A DNA stretch of 64,000 bases, from contig OZ038492.1 in NCBI GenBank assembly GCA_964036315.1, positions 41,126,595 to 41,190,594 on the forward strand, read 5' to 3'. Of the stretch, positions 53,771 to 64,000 are shown one piece after another. The stretch is from Acanthosepion esculentum (taxonomy: Eukaryota; Mollusca; Cephalopoda; Sepiida; Sepiidae). Both the position numbers and the translations under genes were made by a program. The number at the start of each line of letters is the position of its first letter. The first letter of the stretch is position 1. Below the pieces are notes generated by a model. It saw only the letters and a program-made list of their open reading frames with translations, had not been told where the DNA came from and made no database searches.

Positions 53771-54325
53771 TATATTATCATATAATAAATAGTCAACAAA
53801 ATATTATTTACGTAACATTTGTTTACTTTTTTCTTTATTTTTTATAATCTAAGATAGTTAAAATATTTTTTTTATAATCTTGTATATAATTTAATCACAA
53901 ATAAAAGCAAGAAACAGTCCTTTAAAAATTAAATTTCTCTTTTTATAACTGTTTTGTTGTGCAAGCTTTTCCGCTGTTTTATGTTTAAAAGAAATAGACT
54001 TAGATGAGATACAAACAATGACAATGATCTTGCGTTCAAATCTTTTCAAGGGCTATTGCAGATGCTTCTAATTTAACGGTCCTGGATTGCGAAACGATGT
54101 TAAATGTTACGACAAAGAGCGGCAAATACAAGATGCAGGATGAAATTGAAGAAAACTCTTCGACCCAGAGATTCGGACACCCTGAGACAAAAACGTTTAG
54201 AACTATCAGATGTATTCCATTATTTCTTTAAGAACGTTTAATTCGCGTCCATTGTTTCGTGCGGCCTTACCACAGTCACATGACCATTGACAAGGCTGAT
54301 TCTTTTAAAATTCACTCAGTGACTA
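53771..54325. other. No gene recognised
   Basis: No domain or repeat head was recognised. Confidence 0.4.
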
Positions 54326-54409
54326 CATGAAGCCATTTCAAAAACTTATTACAGCTCATCGTCCGGTTCCTGCTTATAGAAATCGCTGTGATTCCAGTAC
54401 AATCACTAA

Positions 54410-54500
54410 CAATACTATAGCTATCACCACGGCAACCGTCACTACTATTACTACTACTACTACTAGTATTAGTACTAATACTACTACTGTTGCCAGCACG
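54410..54500. repeat. Degenerate trinucleotide (ACT)n/(ATC)n tract
   Basis: ACTACTACTACTAGT and neighbouring imperfect units give Thr/Ser-rich frames on both strands that are not genes. Confidence 0.8.
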
Positions 54501-54589
54501 AATAAATTTAGCATTCCAAATGCATGTGCATCTGTCAGGAGGTTTCCCTAAAATGGGGTATGACAAGCTTATTGTTTAAGGGAAAAAAA

Positions 54590-54725
54590 GGTTAGTACAA
54601 TAGCTGGGCGGGGAATGGTTTGTTGAGAGCGAGATAGGTGGGGACGATTGGGACAGGTCAAAGAAAGGACAAAATGTGGAGTGGGGTTTAAAGTGGGGGG
54701 GGGGTTAGGATGGAAGGTTAGGTTT
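54590..54725 (+). repeat. G-rich patch with G10 run
   Basis: GTGGGGTTTAAAGTGGGGGG and nearby GGGG runs give four or more G-tracts within 60 bases, which could form a G-quadruplex. No coding context is seen. Confidence 0.5.
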
Positions 54726-55009
54726 GTCATCGGTCAGCATCCTATTCAACTGACTTATTTCACATGCACGCACCATTTCTCCATTCCATTACCCCTACCC
54801 CCCACCGGCCACCACCAACCTGCGCCCTGCCAACTTTTCAACGTTAGCGCAGATGTCATGTTGAACACGCATATAACCAGTCTGCCTTTTCCATTATTTT
54901 AGGTGCATTGACGCAAAAACAATCCCTCGAATAAATCAGTCATCAGGCATTCAAAAATGAGGGTACATATGCATTAGTCAATACCCACCCATACCCTGCA
55001 CGCATGCAA

Positions 55010-55010
<1 letters not shown>

Positions 55011-55070
<60 letters not shown>

Positions 55071-55071
55071 C

Positions 55072-55104
<33 letters not shown>
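55011..55104. repeat. (TATC)n then (TA)n
   Basis: About 14 TATC units, a CTCTG interruption and about 14 TA units. Confidence 0.95.
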
Positions 55105-55106
<2 letters not shown>

Positions 55107-55182
55107 TTATTATTATTATTCTCTGTATTCTCTACATTCAGCTCTCCCTGGATTAATCTCATGGGAGTTAATCCTACCCCCC

Positions 55183-55185
<3 letters not shown>

Positions 55186-55222
<37 letters not shown>
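55186..55222. repeat. (TA)n microsatellite
   Basis: About 18 TA units after a C8 run. Confidence 0.95.
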
Positions 55223-55225
<3 letters not shown>

Positions 55226-55354
55226 CAGCATATTTTCATATGCTTTCGTTAAACAAGGTACTGTGATTAACCTTTTTATTTAATTTTTTTTCAGTTCATA
55301 CTAGTGTTTTCTTTTCTGGGCACAATCTGTGTAAAAACTGTCCAAAAATTCTGC

Positions 55355-55400
55355 ATATTCGAGCGCTTTCGGCTATTTTTTTTAGCCATTATCAAGGGGG
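55355..55400 (-). repeat. Hammerhead-like half motif in a dispersed tail
   Basis: The minus strand reads TTGATAATGGCTA, a T/A loop, and TAGCCGAAAGC. A perfect 5-bp GGCTA/TAGCC stem connects a mutated core to GAAA. Confidence 0.4.
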
Positions 55401-55719
55401 ATTTTTATTTTTTATTTTTCATTTTTAACTGAATATGTGAGATTTTTTATGTATGTGTCTGAAGTCATAGAAATGATTCATTTTCCAAACTCGAAATTGT
55501 GGCCGTGTTCGTAGTTAATGTTATTGGGTGTTGCTTTTCCTTTTTATTTACTTTTTTTATAAAATAAAAGGAAAAGCCAAAACTCAATATTACGCCGGAA
55601 ATAACGACGATTTCTCCTGCAAGGGAGACGAAGTTTCCCATCCTACCGGAAAGCACATCTTTTCTTTAATAAGATTTCCCGAATAATCAGGCCGGTAGAA
55701 GAAAATAAATAAATATACC

Positions 55720-55723
<4 letters not shown>

Positions 55724-55783
<60 letters not shown>

Positions 55784-55800
55784 CGTGTGTGCGTGTGTGC
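55724..55800. repeat. (TA)n(TG)n microsatellite
   Basis: About 28 TA units and about 9 TG/CG units. The sequence just before it (55660-55695) is related to the inverted repeat at 10507-10535. Confidence 0.95.
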
Positions 55801-55935
55801 AAATATATTGATAAAATAGTGAAGAACCGTTATATTGACGATCTGAAGTTCTTTAGTATTTTTGTTTTTATTTAAAAAAAAAACAGTGCTCGATAGACAA
55901 GTAGAGCATAGATTATAATTATTTTAAAAAAAATA

Positions 55936-56046
55936 TGATTCCATCGCTACACAGGAATTACCATGTTGCAAAAACAGAAGCTAAAAACTTCCAATTCAAT
56001 AACAGAAATTGAATTAAATTAAAGTACCTGTGTAGCGATAGAATCA
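55936..56046. repeat. Inverted repeat with 21-bp arms
   Basis: ATGATTCCATCGCTACACAGG and the reverse complement of about 56026-56046 differ at one base. The left part also matches the reverse complement of 14850-14890, so the repeat is dispersed. A-runs and T-runs lie outside the arms. Confidence 0.65.
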
Positions 56047-56199
56047 TTTTTTTTTTTTTAAATAATAAATTTCCTCTTTAGGATTCAGTTTCCTTTTAAA
56101 GTCTTTTCATTCCCATTCACTCCCTTGGTGTTGTCGTTTTGCTGGGAACGAACTGATTAAAAAAACAAACAATAGAATGGTTTCTATTTGCCCATCTCC

Positions 56200-56950
56200 A
56201 ATATTCTGAACTCAGAATTGTGCTTCTCCTAGAAGGGATCACAACCAAGGCTAAAGAGCCCAGTTTTACATGCGATTCAATCCATAGCTGAGGACATTAT
56301 TATATAAGCTCTCATTTAAAGTATTTTTATTATTCATTTTGACTAGTTTATTTTTCATGTTATTATTTCTGTTTTTTTTTATTGTTGTTGTAACCTAGGA
56401 AAGGATACTGAATAGAATAATGAAACAAAGGTTGGTAAAGAACGATAATACTTAGGACAAGAACAACACATATAAGATTCGCCAGCGGCACGTAGAAGAA
56501 GTAGTCAACTGCTAGAAGCGAGTCAAGTGAATGAATCTCTAACTGCAGGATATCTACGAACAGCCCCACGCGGTCAGATGTGGCACAGACCGAATTTAAT
56601 GTGGGGTATCCGAGCCCGTAGTCTTGGTCAAAAATTCCCCGTAGACCCCGTATAAAACGGGGTTGGGTAGCTGTTTCCCGAGATGCGACTCTGCCCTTCG
56701 ACATAACCTCGTCTGGGGATCCTCTCTGCCCGGAGGCAGAGAGTTTGACCAGCACAGCTGGTGACGAATCTCGAAGTGCAGACTAACATATTTACTGCTG
56801 TTTTTATGTGAATGGGGACATACCCATTATCGTCAGTAGGCATGCTACAACAATTGTATAGAAGAAGACGTTAAATCCTTTTACCAAACATGCATGCGCG
56901 AAAAGGCCCTGTCAGCGGAAGTAAACCCATTTTAGTTTGGGGCAATGTGT
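56200..56950 (-). repeat. Dispersed repeat unit split by a solo LTR
   Basis: AAGGGATCACAACCAAGGCT at 56233, TCCATAGCTGAGGACATTAT at 56280 and, after the LTR, GAAAAGGCCCTGTCAGCGGA with AGTAAACCC at about 56898 match, in order, the continuous copy at 57560-57830. The first part resembles the 3' region of SINE-D reversed. Confidence 0.65.
56381..56857. mobile_element. Solo LTR with 5-bp target duplication
   Basis: The 467-bp element 56386-56852 starts TGTTGTAACC and ends GCTACAACA, giving TG...CA termini with a 7-bp inverted TGTTGTA/TACAACA. ATTGT flanks it at 56381-56385 and 56853-56857. The uninterrupted relative at 57690-57720 has a single ATTGT at the equivalent place. TATAAAAC occurs at about 56652. 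These are the hallmarks of an LTR retrotransposon (Gypsy-like size of duplication) reduced to a solo LTR. Confidence 0.9.
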
Positions 56951-57555
56951 AAAAAGAAAAAAAAATCGGGGCTACCTACTATATTTTAAATAGTCATCAC
57001 CTATCTACTATATTTTTATGTCCTGCCACCTATGATTTCCCTCATTACGCACTATTCAGAAATGGAACTATTGCCATGTACACTAAGGGCTACTTTCCGG
57101 TTACCCTCTTCTATACCATCTTTGTTTCTATAACTATAGCTTATGTAAGGAGTATGGAAGGTTAATGTAGATATATATTAATCTTGTATTATGTATTTAT
57201 ATCTTTATGCATATTGAGATTCATAATTTTGTGTGGTGGCTTGTATATATTTACACACTGTTATGTGCACTTATGTAAATATGCACATCTATATACGTTT
57301 ACGCCTTTCCCCTCCCTTTTCCTTTATTTTTTCGTGCACCCTCCATTTTTTTAACAATAGATTTCCAAATTTTTATCCATATGTTTTATCCTTTTATCTG
57401 TTCCTTCCCTTTTTATTTTCATTTTATTTCATTTAATTATATTTTATTACTATACATTCCTTTGTTCCTCCTGACTTTTTGTCTCGTCAGATGTTATTCT
57501 AACTACAGCCAGTGTTTCTGAAATTTGACAAGTTTTTCTAGCTACAGCCCGTCAT
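56951..57555. other. No gene recognised
   Basis: T-rich DNA. ACAGCCAGTGTTTCTGAAAT at about 57507 and ACAGCCCGTCATTCCGAAAT at about 57543 form a 36-bp imperfect tandem repeat. Confidence 0.4.
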
Positions 57556-57559
57556 TCCG

Positions 57560-57830
57560 AAATGGGCAACTTGGTCGAACAAGAAGGGATCTCAACCAAG
57601 GCTAGAGAGCTCAGTTTTACATGTAATTCAATCCACAGCTGAGGACATTATTATACAAGCTCTTATTTAAATCTTTATAATTCATCTTGACTATTTTATT
57701 TTTTTTATTGTAAAGAAGATGTTAAACATTTTAGCAAATACTTGCGTGAAAAGACCCTGTCTGTGGAAGTAAACCTTTTTCAGTGTTTGGGAATGCGTAA
57801 AACGAAAAAAAATCGGGGCTTGTTTGCTGT
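57560..57830 (-). repeat. Dispersed repeat unit, uninterrupted copy
   Basis: Shares the ordered blocks of 56200-56950 without the LTR and so defines its insertion site. Confidence 0.65.
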
Positions 57831-57836
57831 ACATAG

Positions 57837-57867
57837 GAGGAGGAGGAGGAGGAGGAGGAGGAGGAGG
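57837..57867. repeat. (GGA)n microsatellite
   Basis: About 10 GGA units. Confidence 0.95.
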
Positions 57868-58205
57868 AGTCTAGTTCTCTTTCATCTCGGGTAGGAGTCG
57901 TGACAGGACGCTAAAGTTAGCGCTCTGTGCAATAAACCCAACAGGGCGTACAGGCCAAACCACACTCAGTCACTAATTCACCAGCAGAATAAATTCAAAT
58001 TTTACTTCGTTATTTACAGAGACACTTAAGAACATTCATTGAATTTTCTCTGCATGAAAGGTGCTCCTGATAGACTAAATATTTTCTATTGTGTTTTGTT
58101 TCATTCATTTGCTTGACTATTTTCTTAACACATTTCGCTTTTGTTAAACACACGCTCCCCACTGACCAAATAACGATAGGTTTGTGACCAAAATGTTAGC
58201 GGTGT
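57868..58205. other. No gene recognised
   Basis: No coding or repeat motif was recognised. Confidence 0.35.
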
Positions 58206-58206
58206 G

Positions 58207-58208
<2 letters not shown>

Positions 58209-58252
<44 letters not shown>
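58209..58252. repeat. (TG)n microsatellite
   Basis: About 22 TG units. Confidence 0.95.
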
Positions 58253-58254
<2 letters not shown>

Positions 58255-58356
58255 TGTTTTTTTACTCATTGTTAATTTTTCAATTGCAACGTTCAGGTCA
58301 ATTTTACAATTTACGACTACTTAGTATGCAACATGGAGCGGAAAATAACAGTGTTC

Positions 58357-58390
<34 letters not shown>

Positions 58391-58802
58391 GTTCTGTTGC
58401 AATCTATATTTGTTCTGTTTCAGTCTATCTATCTATCTATCTATGTTTTGTTTCAATCTGTCTTGTTATTTTACAATTTATCTATCTTTTTTCTGTTTCT
58501 ATCGTTTATCAATCTTTTTTTCTGTTTCCGTCTATATATGTTAAGTTTCAATGTATCTTTCTTCTATTTGAATCTATATTTGTTCTGTTTTAGTCTATTT
58601 AAATATTTATCTATCTTTGTTCTGTTTCAATCTATCTATATATTGTTCTCTTACAATTTATTTGTCAATCTCTCTATCTTCTGTTTCTATTTTTTATTCA
58701 TCCAATCTTTGTTCTATTTCAATCTATCTATATTTGTACTGCTTCATTCTATCTATCTATCTATCTATCTCTTTTGTTCGGTTGCAATCAATCAATCAAT
58801 CA

Positions 58803-58848
<46 letters not shown>

Positions 58849-59087
58849 ATTTGTTCTCTTTCAATCAATATATCTTTGTTCTCTTTCAATCTATCTTTGT
58901 TCTCTATCTATCTATCTATCTATCTATCTCTTTTGTTCGGTTTCAATCTATCTATCTATCTATCTATCTATTTTTTCTGTTTCTATCTATCTATGTATCT
59001 ATCTATCTCTCTCTCTATCTATCTATCTATCTTTGTTCTGTTTCAATCAATCCTTGTTCTCTTTCAATCTATCTTTGTTCTCTTTCA

Positions 59088-59131
<44 letters not shown>

Positions 59132-59159
59132 CTTTTGTTCGGTTTCAATCAATCAATCA

Positions 59160-59191
<32 letters not shown>

Positions 59192-59253
59192 CTTTTGTTC
59201 GGTTTCAATTTATCTATCTTTTTTCTGTTTCTATCAATCTTTGTTCTCTTTCA

Positions 59254-59329
<76 letters not shown>

Positions 59330-59521
59330 CTTTTGTTCGGTTTCAATCAATCAATCAATCAATCTATCTATCTATATCTTTTGTTCGGTTTCAATCTATC
59401 TAACTATCTATCTATCGATCTTTTTTCTGATTCTATCTATCTATCTATGTATCTATCTATCTTTGTTCTGTTTCAATCAATCTATCTTTGTTCTCTTTCA
59501 ATCTATCATTGTTCTCTTTCA

Positions 59522-59595
<74 letters not shown>

Positions 59596-59669
59596 TTATC
59601 TAACTATCTGCATGCATACATGATTTATGTATGTATGTATGTATGTATGTATGTATGTATGTATGTATG
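58357..59669. repeat. 1.3-kb (TATC)n higher-order array with TTTGTTCTGTTTCAATC spacers
   Basis: Runs of TATC alternate with spacers such as TTTGTTCTGTTTCAATC, TTTGTTCTCTTTCAATC and TTTTGTTCGGTTTCAATCAA. The array ends in (GTAT)n at 59628-59669. Three overlapping frames of up to 408 codons read through it because the 4-bp unit has no stops. They encode Ser/Leu/Ile/Tyr repeats and are not genes. Confidence 0.95.
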
Positions 59670-60485
59670 TAGCCTCTAACAGAAATTAAGATATCGTTAC
59701 ATCGCTTATTGTATTTTTTTTATTAATTCAGCAAGAAATCTCAGCGCAAGTTCAAAACAATTCCGAAGTCTTTATATAAAATATGCTGAGCAGAACTAGC
59801 GAAAATAGTCAGAGGCGAAGTTTACGCAATTTTTATTCTTTTGGAATAAATCGAGGCCAATACGCCGACGTAATCAAAGCAACCAGATAGGGTGACCTCG
59901 ACATTAGGCGAACCAAAAATGTCATGCTTAAAACCATATCATTATTTTCTGTTCGTTTCTCCAGGATTTTTTTCAAACATAGAGAAGCAATAAGCAACGA
60001 TGACAAACATCACTGAATACAGTAAGATCAAAATATTTTCAGAAATATTGAACAGTAACCTTGTAAACATTTCGGAGATTTAAGAAAAAAATGTTCACGT
60101 CTAAAAATGAGGTTTATTTACCCAAGAGCATATTCCAAATGTACTAAAAAGTATAAGCCTTTTATTAGGTTTTTGAAGATTTGATATAAACGTATTCTCT
60201 GGTTAACTTTTCTTCTTCTCCCTCACTTATTGTGCACTAGGTTTGGCCAGTTAAGTGACCTTTAACGGCCAGTCAATGAAGCTCAGCCTCTGCGGACAAG
60301 GCGGTAGAGAGACACAGTCATTTGCAACATGACCAGCCGGACCTGTGAGTAAAGACAACCTTTTCTGAAATGCATTGACTTTCTTTTTCATGTTCAGAGA
60401 TGAGGCATGTAAAATAATGCCCAAAAGGAAAGAATATAAAGGAAATGTAAAACATTCTATAAATTATATAAAACATTTCTATAAT
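59670..60485. other. No gene recognised
   Basis: No domain, SINE head or terminal repeat was recognised. Confidence 0.4.

Positions 60486-60487
<2 letters not shown>

Positions 60488-60547
<60 letters not shown>
60488..60547. repeat. (TA)n microsatellite
   Basis: About 30 TA units. Confidence 0.95.
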
Positions 60548-60549
<2 letters not shown>

Positions 60550-60639
60550 TATAGGATTGGTGCATACGAAATAAATTCCAATAACCTAAAAATACTATAA
60601 GTGTAAAATGTGTACTCAATACACAGTAGACCAAATATA

Positions 60640-60733
60640 ATTAATTCGAAAATTATAATATAAATATGTTATAAATCATAAAACAAATATGTTATAAATT
60701 ATAATATATTTATGTTAGAATTTTCGAATAAAT

Positions 60734-60786
<53 letters not shown>

Positions 60787-60790
60787 GCAC

Positions 60791-60827
<37 letters not shown>

Positions 60828-60830
60828 ACA
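60640..60830. repeat. Short palindrome plus two (TA)n tracts
   Basis: ATTAATTCGAAAATTATAAT at about 60639 and its decayed complement (about 60700-60735) form an inverted repeat. TA tracts follow at 60738-60782 and 60803-60826. Confidence 0.75.
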
Positions 60831-61189
60831 TTTCTATAATTTGCACATAAACTTGCGGATAAATGTATGTACTGACGCCAGATATTATGATGATATAAAC
60901 ATGTAATAACAGTAAAATTTCAATAAAATGAAAATAGGAATCGTTTATGTCGAAATTTTAGTGGAATCACTGACATATAAATCCAAAAATATTGATATAT
61001 ATATATATGGTTGGTTTAGTATTTGGGTGGGTACTACCTCGTAGCAACGCACAAACATTGTCCATACGTACATTATATAATTTCACACATTCTCACGCCT
61101 GTACAACACTTACTCAAAACTCTAAGCCAATTGATTCAACTTTTCTCACCCAATAAATATAGCGATAATTTTGCCAACGAAATTCTTTG
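60831..61189. other. No gene recognised
   Basis: AT-rich with no motif. A short (TA)n lies at about 60996-61008. Confidence 0.4.
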
Positions 61190-61820
61190 AAATAACGCAA
61201 TAAACATTAAAACATTATTGTAGCCTCTAATGCTGTCAAGTAATGTGAAACCTTTCGATACATTTGAATTTCTGGGAAGCATTTTTATAGAGGACGGAAA
61301 ATGAGGCATTGAAATCCAAACGGGCATTAATATAGAGAAAGAGTCTTTCAAAAGCTAAGCAAAGCATTAAGAAACAGAAAAATTTGTTAGAAACAAAGAA
61401 AAGAGTTTGAATTTTTACGTAATATCAGTTCTCCTATATGACAGTGAATGCTGGACGATCTCTGGACAAATGAAAAAGATTCATGAAGCAAAAGAAATGT
61501 GGTTCTACAGGAAGATGCTGAGAATACCATGAACTTAACATGTGAGCAATATGAAGTTTTGGAAAAATGGGGCAAAAAGGACACGTATATTTAACATCAA
61601 GAAGAAAGAATCGAAATTTCTAAGTCACATAATTTAGAAAAAAGGGCTGCGATACTCACATGACAAATAGAAGACAAAAGCTACAGAAGAAAACAATGCA
61701 TAACCAACCTAGTGAATTTGAATAAATGGGTGACAGAACAAGGTTTAGCTGAGATAACAAAAGAGCTACAAAAACAGGAGATTGTGGAGATCCATGATCA
61801 GCATATATAAGAAGAGTGTT
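61190..61820 (+). pseudogene. LINE-W C-terminal relic
   Basis: At 61250 the translation reads DTFEFLGSIFIEDGK (FKYLGxxxTxDG equivalent), then EKFVRNKEKSLNFYVISVLL and DSECWTISGQMKKIHEAKEM. It continues WFYRKMLRIP, and in broken frames SKFLSHI and RRLWRSMISIYKK. The order matches the best copy at 9589-10200 but the ORF has many stops. The catalytic domains are absent. Confidence 0.8.
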
Positions 61821-62380
61821 GTGTTTAAATATAACAGTATATATCTGACAAATTCCTGTCTATCATAGTAACAATCATTTCTTTTTTTATTAATGAGGGG
61901 AACCAATGAACGTGCTTGAACAAAAAGAGAACAACGCTATGACAAAGAATTTAAGGATGCTATTTTTGGCTTCTTTTTGATGTGTCCAAAGTCATTATGG
62001 ATTTGCTTTAGAATCCCAGGAATCATTTATTTATACATAAAAAGAATGGTAAAGTTTAACCTTCGTGCCTGCAAAAAAATAAAAAATAAAAATAAATAAA
62101 TAAATAAAAAAATTAAAAAAATGGCGTGTGAAAAGGACGATTATTCCTTTGACACCGCTATTAGGGTATTACGCATTTAACTCCCTCGGAAATATTTATT
62201 ATTACAAAAATACGTTAATCAAGTTCAATGCTATATTTATTATTAACCTTTTATAACTAATAAATTTGAAAAGAAATTTTTTTATTCAAAACTTTTATGA
62301 AAACAGTTTTTTTATTCAATCTAATAAATAAATAGTATTTAATATCTGTTACTCTATAGACATTTGATTCCCTTGGCAAT
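61821..62380. other. No gene recognised
   Basis: AT-rich, with an (AAAT)n-like stretch at 62080-62120. Confidence 0.4.
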
Positions 62381-62384
62381 GTTT

Positions 62385-62790
62385 ATTTTTTTAAGCATTT
62401 CAACCCACACAAGGCGGAATGCCACTAGCATACAAAAGGTTACAGAGAGTGAAAGCAAAAGTAAAGAGGGGTGTTTGAGGAAAGGATAAAGAGAACGACG
62501 GTGATCAAGCTCAAAGCATCAGAAGATGTCGATTGACATTACAAATATTTGAAGATTTGAAGATTATAGCTATCAGGGAAGCAAGTAAAAGGAAGGGAGT
62601 TCCACTGTCGAGAGGTGCGAGAGAAGCTGCTGGAGTAGAAGAGGCGGTTATATTTAGCTGTTTCGACTGTGAAAGGGTGGGACCGAGATGGTAATCTAGG
62701 AGCACGCTTAAATTCATGCAGTTGGGGCACCAGTGAAAGTAGCTCCAGGATTATGAAAATACGTGAAACAAGCACAATTCTATATTTATT
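62385..62790 (-). pseudogene. LINE-J 3'-end relic
   Basis: The minus frame (62539-62805) reads ELLSLVPQLHEFKRAPRLPS, RSHPFTVETAKYNRLFYSSS and RQWNSLPFTCFPDSYNLQIF. The terminus with TTTTTTAAGCATTTCAACCC lies at about 62388. The copy is cut at its 5' side near the MITE at 62792. Confidence 0.8.
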
Positions 62791-62873
62791 ATTAGGTTGG
62801 TGCAAAAATAATGTCGTTTTTTGACGTTCAAGATCATGTCAAAAAACGACATTATTTTTGCACCAACCTAATA
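62790..62873. mobile_element. 80-bp MADE1-like mariner MITE, copy 2 (near-perfect palindrome)
   Basis: The element 62792-62871 has two exact 34-bp arms starting TTAGGTTGGTGCAAAAAT around a 12-base loop, flanked by TA at 62790-62791 and 62872-62873. It has the same 80-bp length as copy 1 and as human MADE1. The perfect arms suggest a recent insertion. Confidence 0.92.
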
Positions 62874-62879
62874 TTTACC

Positions 62880-64000
62880 TTTTATAAAGAAATGCATTAG
62901 AGAATTAATCTTTTTATTCAAAAATTTATAAAATATTACAAAATTATCAAAATGTGTAAACTAACTACAATGAACTAGTGAAAATTATTAAAAAAATATA
63001 TCCAAATAATTTTCCTTATTTGTGTTAATTTTTAAACCCTTTTTCTTCACTTATTATTCTGCTTTTGATTTTTTTTTTCGAACAAAATTTCTCATTATTC
63101 GTACGTGCAGAGTCAGCGTGTACTTCGAACCCCTAACCGGAGTGGGGTAGCAAACCTGTCGTGGGGCGGGTGTAGAGCTTTGTAATTCTCGCTATCTTAT
63201 CAACATTATCTTTTTTCTACCTATATTTACATACGTTACAAATTAAACTGAGCACAACTGATTATTAAAAGATGAAAAAGATGAGTGGGATTTTGACGTC
63301 AATCTGGGTTCTTTTTTTGTTTCGTTCAAATAGAGTCCAAATTTGTTTTTTTCCATGCTAAGATTCTAAAAACACTATGTCAAATTCACTATTTCTCATT
63401 CATAATACTGAATGGGTTTTAAAATTATTTAACTTTTTAACAACAAAAAAAAAAAAACTCAACATGATGTTAAAAATTACCGCAAATCATTGTTGATATA
63501 TTTATGATGGAATGATCTATTATAACTCCAGTTTCTATTCAGATACATTGTATTTATTTTCAAATTTTCTAGTTGAATTGCTCGCCTATATTGCGTATAA
63601 TGCATTATTGTAGAATTAATGTTTTATATGAATACTACCTTACGAAAATTAATGTAGTAGAGTGGTCGGCCCTGTATCATAGATTCAAGGGGTGGTGGTC
63701 ACAAGAACCTTGCACCGGCCCTCCGTAAGTGGGAACGATTGTATCTGGGATGATGATGTTTGGCTATATTTGCATCGGGAAATGTCTCTGAAGTAGATGG
63801 GAGAGTCAAGACTAAATTAAGCACGATGTACAGAAGCGCAGATAATTGATATCTTTAATTATAGCGAAATTATTTCGTTTAACTTTTTAAACGTCAATTA
63901 TTACAAATAAAAGCTTTTAAATAGACAATCCTTGATACAATTAAGTTTCCTTCACGTAAGCAAGACACAACATATCTCTTTTTAAAAAAAAAAGAACAAA
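62880..64000. other. No gene recognised
   Basis: AT-rich DNA with poly(A) runs at about 63445-63457 and 63984-63995. No motif or repeat family was recognised. Confidence 0.4.

Noticed and set aside
54312..54566. Thr/Ser-rich open frames on both strands
   Set aside because: Products of a degenerate ACT/ATC trinucleotide tract.
58397..59623. 408-codon open frame on the plus strand
   Set aside because: It lies entirely in the TATC array, encodes Ser-Ile-Tyr-Leu repeats, and two other frames are equally open.

Overview
The window looks like non-coding, transposon-saturated DNA from a metazoan, most probably a coleoid cephalopod (octopus-like). The reasons are AT-rich sequence, dozens of (TA)n tracts, several tRNA-headed SINE families, 5'-truncated non-LTR retrotransposons (LINEs), Penelope-like element (PLE) relics and Tc1/mariner relics. 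The species assignment is an inference from this style. I found no intact host protein-coding gene, no rRNA and no bona fide tRNA gene. Nearly every long open frame lies over a microsatellite, a polypurine tract or a dead transposon.

Layout. 0-10 kb: unassigned DNA, a TTTTCAGA-type minisatellite, a pair of LTR-like direct repeats, LINE relics with a nested SINE, and a Tc1 relic interrupted by a 352-bp insert. 10-21 kb: LINE tails, a duplicated PLE C-terminus, a mariner-like deletion derivative and large (TA)n/(TG)n tracts. 21-25 kb: a polypurine domain containing a nest of palindromes, then tetranucleotide arrays. 25-32 kb: a LINE endonuclease/RT fragment, a SINE chain including a five-unit head-to-tail array, and an internally deleted Tc1 element. 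32-42 kb: a hammerhead SINE copy, an RTE-like LINE tail with a zinc finger, a PLE and a relatively well-preserved LINE-J tail. 42-43 kb: a diverged tandem satellite. 43-49 kb: SINE-D copies and the longest LINE-J relic (RT with YADD). 49-51 kb: the richest cluster, with two MITEs, three SINE families and an apparently complete hammerhead ribozyme. 51-64 kb: LINE tails, a clean solo LTR, a 1.3-kb TATC array and a second 80-bp MITE.

Working names used below. SINE-A: tRNA-like head plus hammerhead. SINE-B: short tRNA-like SINE. SINE-C: tRNA-like head plus hammerhead core. SINE-D: about 320-bp SINE. SINE-E: tRNA-like head plus hammerhead-like core. LINE-J: Jockey/CR1-like. LINE-W: endonuclease-RT type whose C-terminus carries a RRMLRISW-like motif.

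The most interesting signal is a self-cleaving hammerhead ribozyme motif carried by tRNA-headed SINEs. One copy at 50431-50494 has every catalytic core base, a paired stem I, a paired stem II and a GUC cleavage triplet. Related or decayed cores recur in other SINE copies and in PLE-like tails. These elements usually abut (TA)n tracts, which suggests that many (TA)n arrays are retroelement 3' tails.
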